Assembly: GCA_902386205.1 (NCBI GenBank)
Contig: CABMIH010000025.1
Span: forward strand, 1-44,820
Length of the DNA: 44,820 nucleotides
From: an uncultured archaeon
GTDB lineage: Archaea; Halobacteriota; Methanosarcinia; Methanosarcinales; Methanoperedenaceae
Direction: 5' to 3'
Shown here: one piece after another, positions 16,461 through 24,633 of the stretch
Position numbering within the stretch: the stretch's first letter is position 1
Layout of the letters: each line of letters opens with the position of its first letter
Translations under genes and position numbers: made by a program
Notes under the pieces: model-generated
Databases searched by the model: none
What the model was told of the DNA's origin: nothing
The model's input: only the letters and a program-made list of their open reading frames with translations

Positions 16461-16481
16461 ATCAGGAACAAGTTTCCTGAT
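16461..16481. repeat. Inverted repeat upstream of the DUF1646 gene
   Basis: ATCAGGAA (16461-16468) and TTCCTGAT (16474-16481) form a perfect 8-bp inverted repeat. A TATA-like AAATTATAAA follows at 16491-16500. The position just upstream of the promoter suits an operator; a hairpin in a read-through transcript is the alternative. Confidence 0.35.
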
Positions 16482-16584
16482 TAAAACCACAAATTATAAA
16501 AGAGTTAGTGTTAAATAGGCAAAAAAGAATTTTCAGGCTTTTGGTGGTCTGGAATAAATATTAGCACAGGAGGAAAGAATAGTT

Positions 16585-17706
16585 ATGGCACTTGACTTAG
16601 GAATCACAATAGGACTTTTCATAATATTCCTGATCGTATTGATCGGGCCGTTTAAGATAAAGATCATTGAGCAGAACCTGGAAGTATTCCTGTTCATATG
16701 CGGAGTACTGGCTCTTACGATTTCGGGTTTTGTCACCCTTCCGGGTGAAGAAACGGGCTGGAGATTGAAGATTGTCGAAGAAGCTTTAGTAGCTCCAGTA
16801 TATATTAAAAATCCATTTAATATCCCTGTAGGTATTTTTCAAGTTGTATTGATTGTAGGATTAGTTATTTTCAAATATCATGAACCCATCCACCGTGCAA
16901 TCCGGTGGATGGTTGAGAAGCTCTCTTTAAAGATAATGGCATTCATTCTTATCGCAGTTCTTGGTCTTGTTTCCAGCGTAATCTCTGCCATTCTTGCCGC
17001 GATAATACTTGTAGAGATGGTCAATGCGATGCCTCTCACAAGGAAATCCAAGATAGATCTCGTAGTTATCGCATGCTTCTCAATAGGTCTTGGAGCTGCT
17101 CTCTTGCCTTATGGTGAGCCACTATCGACAATTGCGATCTCAAAACTTGCCGGGCCTCCATACGATGCACAGATTGACTTTTTATTCAATCTGCTTGGTA
17201 TTTACATTATTCCCGGTATCGTTGCATATGGCATCATTGGAATGTTCTTCCTCGGAAAAGCCAGCACGAATGACCCCGGACTGAAGGCTGAAGATTACAA
17301 GGAGACTCTTAAAGATGTTATAATGAGAGCTGTCAAGGTCTATGTATTCATTATGGCACTTGTATTCCTTGGTGATGGCTTCAAGCCGATAATCTTTGAG
17401 TACATTGCGAAAATGCCTTCCGAGATACTCTTCTGGGTCAACATGGTCTCAGCGATATTGGATAACGCCACCCTGACAGCTGCCGAGATCGGGCCAACCT
17501 TTTCACTATTACAGATAAAGGCGGCGCTCATGGGACTATTAATTGCGGGAGGCATGCTGATACCCGGCAATATACCCAACATCATTTCGGCAGGGAAGCT
17601 CGGGATTACAAGCAAGGAATGGGCAAGACTTGGAGTGCCTCTCGGACTTGTGACAATGGGTGTATATTTCGTTATCCTTTTCGTCCCAAGCTACCTCAAC
17701 CTGTAA
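16585..17706 (+). CDS. DUF1646 family membrane transporter (putative cation/anion symporter)
   Basis: 373 residues with about ten hydrophobic helices (first LGITIGLFIIFLIVLIGPF). The order matches the DUF1646 family of archaea, distantly related to Na+/H+ or anion permeases of the ion-transporter superfamily. Two pseudo-repeated halves contain conserved loops: CFSIGLGAALLPYGEPLSTI in the first and LDNATLTAAEIGP plus GNIPNIISAGKLGI in the second. A strong SD CAGGAGGAAAG precedes the ATG. Substrate unknown. A 21-bp inverted repeat lies upstream. Confidence 0.85.
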   Translation: MALDLGITIGLFIIFLIVLIGPFKIKIIEQNLEVFLFICGVLALTISGFVTLPGEETGWRLKIVEEALVAPVYIKNPFNIPVGIFQVVLIVGLVIFKYHEPIHRAIRWMVEKLSLKIMAFILIAVLGLVSSVISAILAAIILVEMVNAMPLTRKSKIDLVVIACFSIGLGAALLPYGEPLSTIAISKLAGPPYDAQIDFLFNLLGIYIIPGIVAYGIIGMFFLGKASTNDPGLKAEDYKETLKDVIMRAVKVYVFIMALVFLGDGFKPIIFEYIAKMPSEILFWVNMVSAILDNATLTAAEIGPTFSLLQIKAALMGLLIAGGMLIPGNIPNIISAGKLGITSKEWARLGVPLGLVTMGVYFVILFVPSYLNL

Positions 17707-17732
17707 AAAAGCAGAATAAGAATATACGCGGT

Positions 17733-17753
17733 AGGGGCAGATTGTATGCCCTT
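17733..17753 (+). terminator. Candidate hairpin terminator after DUF1646 gene
   Basis: AGGGGCA (17733-17739) pairs with TGCCCTT (17747-17753) around a 7-nt loop, followed by T-containing ATCGTTCTATTT. It lies 27 nt after the stop. Weak, because archaeal termination is mostly T-tract driven. Confidence 0.3.
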
Positions 17754-17839
17754 ATCGTTCTATTTATGTAATAGAAAACACAATTGCAGGGGCTGGGAGA
17801 TATCAAGATGGCAATACTTATGACACAAAAAATTAACCT

Positions 17840-17848
17840 CATATATAA
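17840..17848 (+). promoter_or_regulatory. TATA-like box before the 398-residue protein gene
   Basis: CATATATAA lies about 34 nt before the ATG at 17882. The SD AGAGGTC lies just before that ATG, inside the predicted transcript. Confidence 0.4.
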
Positions 17849-17881
17849 CCAGGAATATTTTCTTCCAAAGAGGTCATTTGC

Positions 17882-19078
17882 ATGAAATACCTGTTTGGCG
17901 ATTCAACCGAATTTCCCATGCAAAGGGACTTCCTCGGGCTGCTGGATGATTTCATAGAGACCGGGGTCAAAGCTGTGACCCTTGAGAATAATGTTCTTGA
18001 CCTAAAAGAGACCATAATTACAAGACGCAAGTTCAAAAACTCTGTTCTGGACGAGATGGACAATTATCTCTTAACTGTCGAGAATGCCATTTCCGGGGCT
18101 GTCTCAAGCAGTAAAGAGCAGGAAACACTCCTTCCGTACTCCCAGCAGAGTAAGGATTTCCTAAAAAAATTCATCGAAGATAGCAAGGCAAAGTTCTCGG
18201 ATGAGAGATCAGCGGAAATTGTGCAACTTGAAGAAAAAATAACCGGGACAAATGAAGAGAACAGGAAAACGCTGGAATCCTTTTTCATGGGGGATCCCGT
18301 TCCTATCATAAATAAAAAATACACAATCAAGACAGGAGAGAAAGGAAATTCCGCCAAAGTACAGGTCGATTGCGAGGGCAATATCTCCTGCATTTTCGAA
18401 ATCGCATCTTCAGCAGTACCATTCTGGAAGGGACATGTCAAAGCCCATGATTTTGTAAAAGGCATTGAGATCCCGGCGAGAATGAAAAAACCATTTCTTA
18501 AAAAAGAACTTTTGCCCGATATTATCAGCATCGATGAATATTTCTTAAACGACCTCATCCTTTCTGGAAAAGAACTTGAAGTTGTTTTCAGAAAAAAACT
18601 TGAGAACGCATCTGAAAGATTCAGGCTGAAAATGATTTTCGCGGATGAATTTGAAGTTACGGTTTACCATGCGGATGAAAAAGGTGTTGAAAAGAACATT
18701 CAGGAAGTTGCAGAATTGAAAAATTCACTGAGTGTCCTGAGACTTCGCGAACTTGGTGAAAAAATCGTTGAACAGGCAAATAATCTCTATCCTGCAAGGC
18801 AACACCTGGAATGCATTTGTCTGGATGGCAAGGATGTGTTTGAAGAAAATCTTGTCTTTGAACTCATGCAGGAAGTTGCAGAGATCTTCGCCCCCTGTGT
18901 GGCAGAGATAAAAAAACACAGCCCTTCGGGAGAGGAACTATCCCTTAAAGCAGAAGATGAAACCGGGAAACGAAGCGAGATATATCTTAGAAAATCAACT
19001 GTTATAGAGAAACTCAAAGAGATAAAAGAAAAGGGTGACAGGTTGTCCCAAATCCTGGAGATAAGGCAACTATTTTAA
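17882..19078 (+). CDS. Conserved-looking protein of unknown function, 398 residues
   Basis: Soluble, highly charged protein. The N-terminus KYLFGDSTEFPMQRDFLGLL looks like a conserved motif. Residues about 25-150 are helical and coiled-coil (LEEKITGTNEENRKTLESF). Residues about 150-260 look beta-rich (YTIKTGEKGNSAKVQVDCEGNISCIFEIASSAVPFWKG is the core segment, positions about 150-185). The end is again helical with DLKxIxEK-type repeats near 370-395. I recall similar hypothetical proteins beginning with FGDST-FP in some bacteria, but no function. It has its own TATA box and SD, and no obvious partner: the next cistron is a redox pair. Confidence 0.75.
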   Translation: MKYLFGDSTEFPMQRDFLGLLDDFIETGVKAVTLENNVLDLKETIITRRKFKNSVLDEMDNYLLTVENAISGAVSSSKEQETLLPYSQQSKDFLKKFIEDSKAKFSDERSAEIVQLEEKITGTNEENRKTLESFFMGDPVPIINKKYTIKTGEKGNSAKVQVDCEGNISCIFEIASSAVPFWKGHVKAHDFVKGIEIPARMKKPFLKKELLPDIISIDEYFLNDLILSGKELEVVFRKKLENASERFRLKMIFADEFEVTVYHADEKGVEKNIQEVAELKNSLSVLRLRELGEKIVEQANNLYPARQHLECICLDGKDVFEENLVFELMQEVAEIFAPCVAEIKKHSPSGEELSLKAEDETGKRSEIYLRKSTVIEKLKEIKEKGDRLSQILEIRQLF

Positions 19079-19120
19079 ACTATAACATAATACATAGATA
19101 TTATAGTAGCAGGTGAGTAT

Positions 19121-19213
19121 GTGCCAGAAGAAAAAAGGGATAAAAGGAAGCAAATGAAAGAAAAATGCAAATCGTGCGGTACCTGCTACCCGAGGAGGAA
19201 AGCAAATGAGTAA
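19121..19213 (+). CDS. 30-residue Cys-motif mini-protein upstream of thioredoxin
   Basis: GTG start at 19121 with the strong SD AGGTGAG four to five nt before it. The frame runs to TAA at 19211-19213, overlapping the thioredoxin ATG (19206) by 8 bp. The product is basic and charged, with CKSCGTC near the middle, a CxxCxxC pattern able to bind metal or form disulphides. Thioredoxin's own SD (GAGGAGG) lies inside this frame, so the two are translationally linked. It may be a true mini-protein or a leader peptide. Confidence 0.45.
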   Translation: MPEEKRDKRKQMKEKCKSCGTCYPRRKANE

Positions 19214-19478
19214 AGTTGTTCTAATGGATTTTTATGCAGAATGGTGCGGACCCTGCAAAATGCAGGACCCTATCAATGAGGAGATAAAGAAGAAATTCGG
19301 GGATAAGATAGAGTTAAAGAAGGTCGACGTCGATACGAACTATGAACTTGCTGCAAAATACACGGTTCATGCAGTACCAACGCTTATTCTTGAAAAAGAC
19401 GGCACACTGTTCAAGCGCTATGTTGGCGTGACCCGCGCAAACGTGCTGGAAGCGGATATTAACGCAGCTTTAAAGTAA
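19206..19478 (+). CDS. trx: Thioredoxin (short archaeal type)
   Basis: 90 residues. Disulphide reductase with the active site WCGPCK at about 13-18 and the cis-Pro loop AVPTL at about 59-63. It is shorter than bacterial thioredoxin and resembles the methanogen thioredoxin/glutaredoxin-like proteins. The strong SD GAGGAGG precedes the ATG. It overlaps the mini-protein upstream and is followed after 11 nt by the MBL hydrolase gene, so the three probably form one operon. Confidence 0.95.
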   Translation: MSKVVLMDFYAEWCGPCKMQDPINEEIKKKFGDKIELKKVDVDTNYELAAKYTVHAVPTLILEKDGTLFKRYVGVTRANVLEADINAALK

Positions 19479-19489
19479 AGAGGTTTTTA

Positions 19490-20473
19490 TTGAAACCTTT
19501 ATTTGATCTTGGTGTCCTGCCGGTCAGGCACAGGACAGGTAGAGGCTTCAAACCGCATGTATCGTTGATTTTTAATGCAGGGAAAAGGCTGACCTTTGCC
19601 ATTGATACAACGAACTCACATTCACCGCAGCCGGATGCATATTTAATAACCCACGCGCATTCGGACCATAATGGCAAGTCCGCCATGCTCTCCGGGAAGG
19701 CGGTATGCTCGGTTGAGACCGCACGTGCCCTTGAAATCCTGTACGGTAAGAAATATGCCGGCCGCACGTTCAGGGTCGGGGAAACGATAAACATAGACGG
19801 GGTAGAAGTAAAAACGTATCCCACACATCATACCATCGGATCATGCGCTTTTTACTGGCAAAATGAAGTTGGAACAAGGATCCTTATCACCGGGGATGTG
19901 AAGGACGCAAAAGACCTGCCGGCATGTGATTGTCTTGTAACAGAGGCAAACTATGGAGATTATGAGGACCCAAGCTGCCATTTCGAGGATGATATCGACT
20001 CGTTCAAAGAGATCGTTGAGGCATCCCCCGATGACCTGGCTTTCGGGGCGTATGCATTCGGGAAAGCCCAGCGCGCTGTGAGTTTGCTTCGCGACTCAGG
20101 TTATGCAGGGGAAATAGGGATGGATCCCGCCTCGCTTGCACTTACTGAAGGGTTGATGGAGAACACAGGCCCTCTTGTTGACCTTGAGAGCAACTGCGGT
20201 ATCCGAATAACCACACCTGCGCAGATACCATCGCTTAAGGTATCAAAAAAATTCATACTGACGGGGAGACGCGACTACAAGTTTCCCACAATCAATATCA
20301 GTGACCATATGGACGTGAACGGCCTTATCAACATGGTGCACAAATGCGCCCCCAGCGCAGTCATTACCTACCATCCCGGCGGGCACAGGCCGCTTAAGCT
20401 TGCATCTTATTTGAATAAAGAAGGGATATATGCCCGGGCGCTCCAGCAGATAAATACTGTTATTGAGATGTGA
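19490..20473 (+). CDS. Metallo-beta-lactamase-fold hydrolase, RNA-processing exonuclease type
   Basis: 327 residues. TTG start at 19490 with AAAGAGGT upstream. The metal-binding motif THAHSDHNG is at about 54-62; further metal ligands are in YPTHHTIGS and LITGDVKDAKDL, with a final YHPGGHR near the C-terminus. The spacing resembles archaeal MBL proteins annotated as exonucleases or mRNA 3'-end processing homologues, without the KH domains of true CPSF homologues. A nuclease role is inference. It follows thioredoxin closely and converges with the HD gene (22-bp gap). Confidence 0.8.
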   Translation: MKPLFDLGVLPVRHRTGRGFKPHVSLIFNAGKRLTFAIDTTNSHSPQPDAYLITHAHSDHNGKSAMLSGKAVCSVETARALEILYGKKYAGRTFRVGETINIDGVEVKTYPTHHTIGSCAFYWQNEVGTRILITGDVKDAKDLPACDCLVTEANYGDYEDPSCHFEDDIDSFKEIVEASPDDLAFGAYAFGKAQRAVSLLRDSGYAGEIGMDPASLALTEGLMENTGPLVDLESNCGIRITTPAQIPSLKVSKKFILTGRRDYKFPTINISDHMDVNGLINMVHKCAPSAVITYHPGGHRPLKLASYLNKEGIYARALQQINTVIEM

Positions 20474-20495
20474 CTTTATAAAGTATGATTCTATA

Positions 20496-22013
20496 TTACT
20501 GGGGTCGTGTGTAATAATCTTGGAGCGTTCTCTGTTTTTTATATAGCGGCAAAATCTTGGCATCAGTTTCAGCCGTTTCTTTAAATTTGATATCAAATAT
20601 TTCTTCAAATAGAGCTTTGCCTTCTTTACACGCTTTATCCCTATATTTATCACTCGCGAAAATATGCCCCTTCCATTTATTTGCCATGTAGGATTCTAGC
20701 CATCCTTTTTGTGGAAAAATTTCTTTTAACGCTTTAAACTCGCCACCTATTTTAATAATCTTTTGTTGCGTTTCACCTAATTTAGGGGTCATAGGTAAGT
20801 CTATTGCAACATCATATTCTGTGCAATCATTGCCGATTCTTTCAGCCAACACTTTATTTAATCCTCTTATCTCTATAGGATGCTCAGAATATTTTAAAAC
20901 ATCAAATAATTGATTCTGAGATTCATCTTTTACGGTTTTTGAAGCTATAACAAGGCATCTTTTAAAAGTTTGACGGCTCTTTAACCTTTTGCAAAGATCA
21001 TTCACATTAGAATTGCCTGAAGATAGCTTTAATAAATCAAAGTCATCAAGCTTTAAGAGATCAACTGGTGATTCTATTATATTTCCATTGATTTCGATTT
21101 TTTCATCTATGAGCATTCTCAGAATAGAGATAATCATATGGTCAAGTGCTCTGACTTTCTGGTGATGGTAAATTGCGGAATATAACATTACTTTTGCTAA
21201 TATTAATTGTTCAAGTGGCATTATTCCTTTTTCATACATTATCAATTTTCTACGCTCGCCCTCAGAAGTTTGAATTTTCTCAATACCAAGCGATAGTAAA
21301 AGACGGTCTACCCCTAAAGCTAATTCTACTCCACTGAAGTCGCTGTCTCTTACTATATAATCCAACTTGTCCGCATCGATTTGACCATTTATTAAATCCG
21401 CAATATATTGTTCTTCGCTTGGATCATCAACTTTCCCAAGCAAATAATTTGATATTTTATCGAGACCCAATTCTACTTTATACTCTGTTGATAAATCCTC
21501 AAAAAAAGATTTAAAAACGTCACTTTTTATTATATAATGGCCAAGTATTTCATGTGGTTTACCACCTAATCTGATCTTTTCACTTTGTATCGAAGGAAAA
21601 TCCATTAATACCGTTTCTGAGACATGAGAGAAAGGACAATGGCCTATATCATGAAGTATAGCACACATTCTTAGATCGGATAAAATTTTTGTCCTATCAC
21701 TTGAAGGCAAAAATGACAGAGAAACATTTTCGGTAAGCGAATTCCACATTTTATTTATTGAAATTGCAACACCTAAGGTATGCTCGAATCTTGAATGACG
21801 AGCTGTAGGAAATACGTTATAAACAGGTCCAAGTTGTGATATGTATTTAAGCCTTTGAACAACCGGCGTATCAATAACCGCTATTTCGTGCTTAGAAAAA
21901 TGATGGGTTCCAAGCTTTGTCATATGAATAACTTTAGGTTCTCTAATGTCATACAATGGAAGCTCCCCATAATATTCATCCATGAACTTATTGATGCTGG
22001 TTTCTAAAGTCAT
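20496..22013 (-). CDS. HD-domain phosphohydrolase, dNTPase-like (COG1078 type)
   Basis: 505 residues. HD-superfamily metal site: H73 in ARHSRFEHTLG, H121-D122 in LHDIGHCPFSH (with H125 and H130), and a distal Asp in IDADKLDYIVRDS. This is the signature of dGTPase/SAMHD1-like enzymes, which hydrolyse dNTPs to nucleoside plus triphosphate. The C-terminal 200 residues are not recognisable. It is AT-rich like the 123-residue gene 28 bp upstream, and both differ from flanking genes. Members of this family can be housekeeping or antiviral; the pairing with an unknown small protein is notable. Confidence 0.88.
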   Translation of the reverse strand: MTLETSINKFMDEYYGELPLYDIREPKVIHMTKLGTHHFSKHEIAVIDTPVVQRLKYISQLGPVYNVFPTARHSRFEHTLGVAISINKMWNSLTENVSLSFLPSSDRTKILSDLRMCAILHDIGHCPFSHVSETVLMDFPSIQSEKIRLGGKPHEILGHYIIKSDVFKSFFEDLSTEYKVELGLDKISNYLLGKVDDPSEEQYIADLINGQIDADKLDYIVRDSDFSGVELALGVDRLLLSLGIEKIQTSEGERRKLIMYEKGIMPLEQLILAKVMLYSAIYHHQKVRALDHMIISILRMLIDEKIEINGNIIESPVDLLKLDDFDLLKLSSGNSNVNDLCKRLKSRQTFKRCLVIASKTVKDESQNQLFDVLKYSEHPIEIRGLNKVLAERIGNDCTEYDVAIDLPMTPKLGETQQKIIKIGGEFKALKEIFPQKGWLESYMANKWKGHIFASDKYRDKACKEGKALFEEIFDIKFKETAETDAKILPLYKKQRTLQDYYTRPQ

Positions 22014-22041
22014 TTAAGTTACACTAACTTATCAAAAACAA

Positions 22042-22413
22042 CTAACGTCTTAGTTTTGTATTTAGTTCATTTCCAATTTCTTTTAAAATTTGGTACTCTT
22101 CAGCCCTAAATTTAGGCTTAATTTTTTCATCGACATAGTTTTTGGTACCTGCTGACAATTGAACAAATTCATAGTCAGGGTTTACTGTTTTTAAAACTCT
22201 TGAAATTTTAGCTCTAGTCAAAACTCTTTCTATCAAATCTGAATACGGAAACGTTCCAGTTGTAGAGAATCTAAATTCATTAAATAACTGTGGATATTTT
22301 TTTGATGATTCATATAATGTGCTCTGGAAAACTTCATCATCAAACCTTATCGGTTTTTCCTCTAAATCCATTTCTTTTAAAATAACTCTTATTTTATCGT
22401 CTGGAAATATCAT
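22042..22413 (-). CDS. Unknown 123-residue protein, partner of HD phosphohydrolase
   Basis: Not recognised. Charged and mixed alpha/beta: DDKIRVILKEMDLEEKPIRF, then helices with YESSKKYPQLFNEF, SDLIERVLTRAKISRVLKTV (looks like a helix-turn-helix-sized pair) and a charged C-terminal helix. SD-like GGTGGT precedes the ATG and TTTAAAAAATATGG-like AT tracts further upstream could serve as promoter. It is the first gene of a two-gene unit with the HD protein. It could regulate or modulate that enzyme. Confidence 0.65.
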   Translation of the reverse strand: MIFPDDKIRVILKEMDLEEKPIRFDDEVFQSTLYESSKKYPQLFNEFRFSTTGTFPYSDLIERVLTRAKISRVLKTVNPDYEFVQLSAGTKNYVDEKIKPKFRAEEYQILKEIGNELNTKLRR

Positions 22414-22748
22414 GACATTACCACCATATTTTTTAATTATTTATTTTTATCTATCCATGACACATTTGTTCTCTAAAATATCCATATCGATTATCCTTTA
22501 TCATTATAATGATAATCACAATTATAATATAGTATATTATTGTATATAACTTATTCTCTTAATAAGTGAATATCTTAGATTTTGTATGTAATATATTATT
22601 GATAGATTCATTAGGAAAACTAATCATAATTGTTATCTTAGACCTCCATGTCTTTTGAAAAATTTTATATTTTAAACACTCCTTGCACTAAAATAGGTTT
22701 ATGTTAATTAAGAGTTATTAAAACTTTCGATTACTTTTAAAGATACAA
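22414..22748. other. AT-rich non-coding stretch with perfect palindrome
   Basis: 335 bp with no coding character. It contains the perfect 18-bp palindrome TTATCATTATAATGATAA (22498-22515) followed by TATAGTATATTATTGTATA-like runs. It holds the promoter of the 22413 gene at its left edge and a decayed gene at its right. No RNA gene or repeat array seen. Confidence 0.6.
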
Positions 22749-23043
22749 TCATCCCAGCATCCGTGCAAGTTCCTCGCCTGTCAACTTTTGCCTTGCGGCC
22801 TGATCATCCCAGAGTTTCCTGAAATACATCATATTTTTTCAGGAACACATCCAGATTCCTGTACACTTCTTTGATCAAACCGCACCTGGCTGCACATAGA
22901 GGCGCTACGATGCATACATCAATATCACTTCGAGGTGTCTGATCGCCTTTTACAACAGACCCATAAATAAGTATTGAAAGCACATCCTTCCGCTCAAATA
23001 GAAAAGAAAAATCTTTCTTTATTATAGTTGAGACTTCAGCCAT
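22749..23043 (-). pseudogene. Nucleotidyltransferase (MNT-type) gene, deleted and frameshifted
   Basis: The N-terminal 79 codons (ATG 23043, stop at 22804) carry the MNT motif YGSVVKGDQTPRSDIDVCIV (G-S-x3-G-x6-S-D-x-D), and end shortly after KKYDV. The next frame, up to a TGA at 22749, reads YFRKLWDDQAARQKLTGEEL, which matches the usual C-terminal end of this family. The 35-45 residues normally between these parts (the IFEELPLYIK-type segment) are missing, so an internal deletion shifted the frame. Such proteins are commonly one half of HEPN/MNT toxin-antitoxin pairs. Confidence 0.65.
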
Positions 23044-23123
23044 TTATTTATTACCTCTAAGAAATATTTGAAACTGGGAAGATGGACCTGGATTGATTCA
23101 ATTGCTAAACATATTTTCTGTCC
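23022..23123 (-). pseudogene. Gene fragment, C-terminal end of unknown (possibly HEPN-like) protein
   Basis: The frame GQKICLAIESIQVHLPSF... runs 33 codons to a TAA at 23022, overlapping the MNT start by 22 bp. It has no start of its own: the frame runs back into the end of the methanogenesis marker 8 gene. It reads like the last helices of a small helical protein. Position next to an MNT gene suggests a HEPN partner cut off by a deletion whose edge lies at the marker 8 stop. Identity uncertain. Confidence 0.3.
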
Positions 23124-23992
23124 TAAATCAGCGGCCTTGGCTGCTTCTCATCCGGCTGTACCGGAAGCTGCATCGTATTTATCAGGATGGGATCGGTGAC
23201 CTCTTTTGCGCGCTCAAGGAGCAGTTCTTTCCCGCACTGCGTGATTGCAAATATGGGAATTGCAGTGCCGAACTGCGCTATCGTTTTTCCCGCGATACAC
23301 CCGCGGATCCATTTTGAGGTGCATCCCGTGGTCATGTCCACAAGTGACAGGAACTCTTTTGCCTCATTCTCGGCCATGCCAGTGGTATGAACGCCAAAAC
23401 CGATCACCTGTACCTTATGTTTTTCCTCAAGCCTGCGGATTGTCCGCATGTCTTTTGCGCTCGTGACCGAAACCCCTATTTTCTTGTAGCCAAGCTCGAT
23501 GGCCTTTTCCACTCCTGCGACCTGGTTGAGGGCAGCGGTACCGGGATCAAGCACGATACCGCCCACTTCGTGTATCCGCTCTATTAGCTTTGGTATGGGT
23601 GTTGTCTCAACAAGGCCTGAGATGCGCGAGCCCATCCCCTGCGCAAGCTTTGGATTGCTCGTGATCACAGTTCCCGCGCCATCGCATGCCGTCACGCATG
23701 TATCCAGGAGGCCGCGACGCAGTCCTGTCATGAAGGTCTCGCTTGCACCGAAACCCACGAATATCTCCATCTCTATGGCCCTGTCCTCTGTGAACAGGCC
23801 GAAATCCTTTATCCTGAACTCGATATTCTCTTTTGCGGTCTTTGATGTGAATTTCTTTATCCCGCGAACCTTATCAAATATCGGGCAATATTCTGTTTCC
23901 GGTTCTCCCGCTTCAACTACTTTACCGCCCTCGACCACAACGCGTGTCTTTCCGAGAGCTTCCATTACGTGCCTGTCTTTTTGTTTTGCCAT
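23123..23992 (-). CDS. Methanogenesis marker protein 8 (DUF2099)
   Basis: 289 residues, matching the methanogenesis marker 8 family found in methanogens and methane-oxidising archaea. Recognisable blocks are HVMEALGKTRVVVEGGKVVE, EYCPIFDKVRGI, FVGFGASETFMTGLRRG, VTACDGAGTVITSNPKLAQG, GTAALNQVAGVEKAI, VHTTGMAENEAKEFL, CTSKWIRGCIAGK and AIFAITQ-like IPIFAITQCGKELL. Biochemical role unknown; its distribution ties it to methyl-coenzyme M metabolism. It supports the methane-archaeon assignment. A remnant gene directly abuts the stop codon. Confidence 0.9.
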   Translation of the reverse strand: MAKQKDRHVMEALGKTRVVVEGGKVVEAGEPETEYCPIFDKVRGIKKFTSKTAKENIEFRIKDFGLFTEDRAIEMEIFVGFGASETFMTGLRRGLLDTCVTACDGAGTVITSNPKLAQGMGSRISGLVETTPIPKLIERIHEVGGIVLDPGTAALNQVAGVEKAIELGYKKIGVSVTSAKDMRTIRRLEEKHKVQVIGFGVHTTGMAENEAKEFLSLVDMTTGCTSKWIRGCIAGKTIAQFGTAIPIFAITQCGKELLLERAKEVTDPILINTMQLPVQPDEKQPRPLI

Positions 23993-24074
23993 GATTGTAA
24001 TTATTGGTCTTTGCGGTATTAATCGTTAAGATGTTGACAAATTTTGATAAGTTCAGGCAAAATTTGCCTTGAAA

Positions 24075-24632
24075 TTATCCTCTTAACATTTTCATGATAT
24101 CGTGCTTTGTCACCATACCTATTACTATTCCCTTATCGAGCACGAGCACAGCGGTATATTGTTCAAGTATCCTCGAGACGGTGTTCGCATCGCTTGCAGG
24201 GGAGACAGTTGGGAATGAGTCGCCCATGATATTCCTCACAAGCAGGTGCGATACTTTTTTTAAATCCTGGTCTGTCATGGAACGCACTATCTGGTCGGTC
24301 GAGATGCTGCCGACCGGGACACCGTTGTCAATAACTGGCATCTGGGAAAAGCCGTGTTCTTCCATGATCCTGGCAGCCTCTTCTATCGAATCCCCAGAGC
24401 TTGTATGTATCACGGGGGAATGCATGATGCTCCGTACTATGATCCTCTCTTTTCTTGCAGCATCGAAAGCATCGAATATCTTGCGCAGCGTGGAAAGCCT
24501 CGGATCGACATCATCCGATTCTATTCTGGCAATGAGCGGCTGGCTTACCCCTGCGCGGGTAGCAAGTTCACTCTGGGTGAGGCCAAGTTCAAGCCTGGTT
24601 TTCTTTATATCTTCGGGTGTGGGGAGGAACAT
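24075..24632 (-). CDS. HTH-XRE plus CBS-pair transcriptional regulator
   Basis: 185 residues. Residues about 8-62 form an XRE-type helix-turn-helix (TRLELGLTQSELATRAGVSQ, then PLIARIESDDVDPRLSTL). Residues about 66-185 are two CBS domains (IMHSPVIHTSSGDSIEEAAR... and IMGDSFPTVSPASDANTVSR...), which commonly bind adenosyl ligands. This architecture is widespread in archaea. SD GGGGAGGAACAT-like GAGG lies inside the coding start region, so initiation may be near-leaderless. An inverted repeat and TATA box sit just upstream. Confidence 0.92.
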   Translation of the reverse strand: MFLPTPEDIKKTRLELGLTQSELATRAGVSQPLIARIESDDVDPRLSTLRKIFDAFDAARKERIIVRSIMHSPVIHTSSGDSIEEAARIMEEHGFSQMPVIDNGVPVGSISTDQIVRSMTDQDLKKVSHLLVRNIMGDSFPTVSPASDANTVSRILEQYTAVLVLDKGIVIGMVTKHDIMKMLRG

Positions 24633-24633
24633 G

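Noticed and set aside
17808-17885. 25-codon frame with SD and ATGA overlap before the 398-residue protein
   Set aside because: A TATA-like box (17840-17848) lies inside it, so the transcript of the main gene would start downstream of its ATG; no conserved-looking sequence.
22414-22748. CRISPR or repeat array in the AT-rich gap
   Set aside because: No regularly spaced direct repeats, only one palindrome and low-complexity AT runs.
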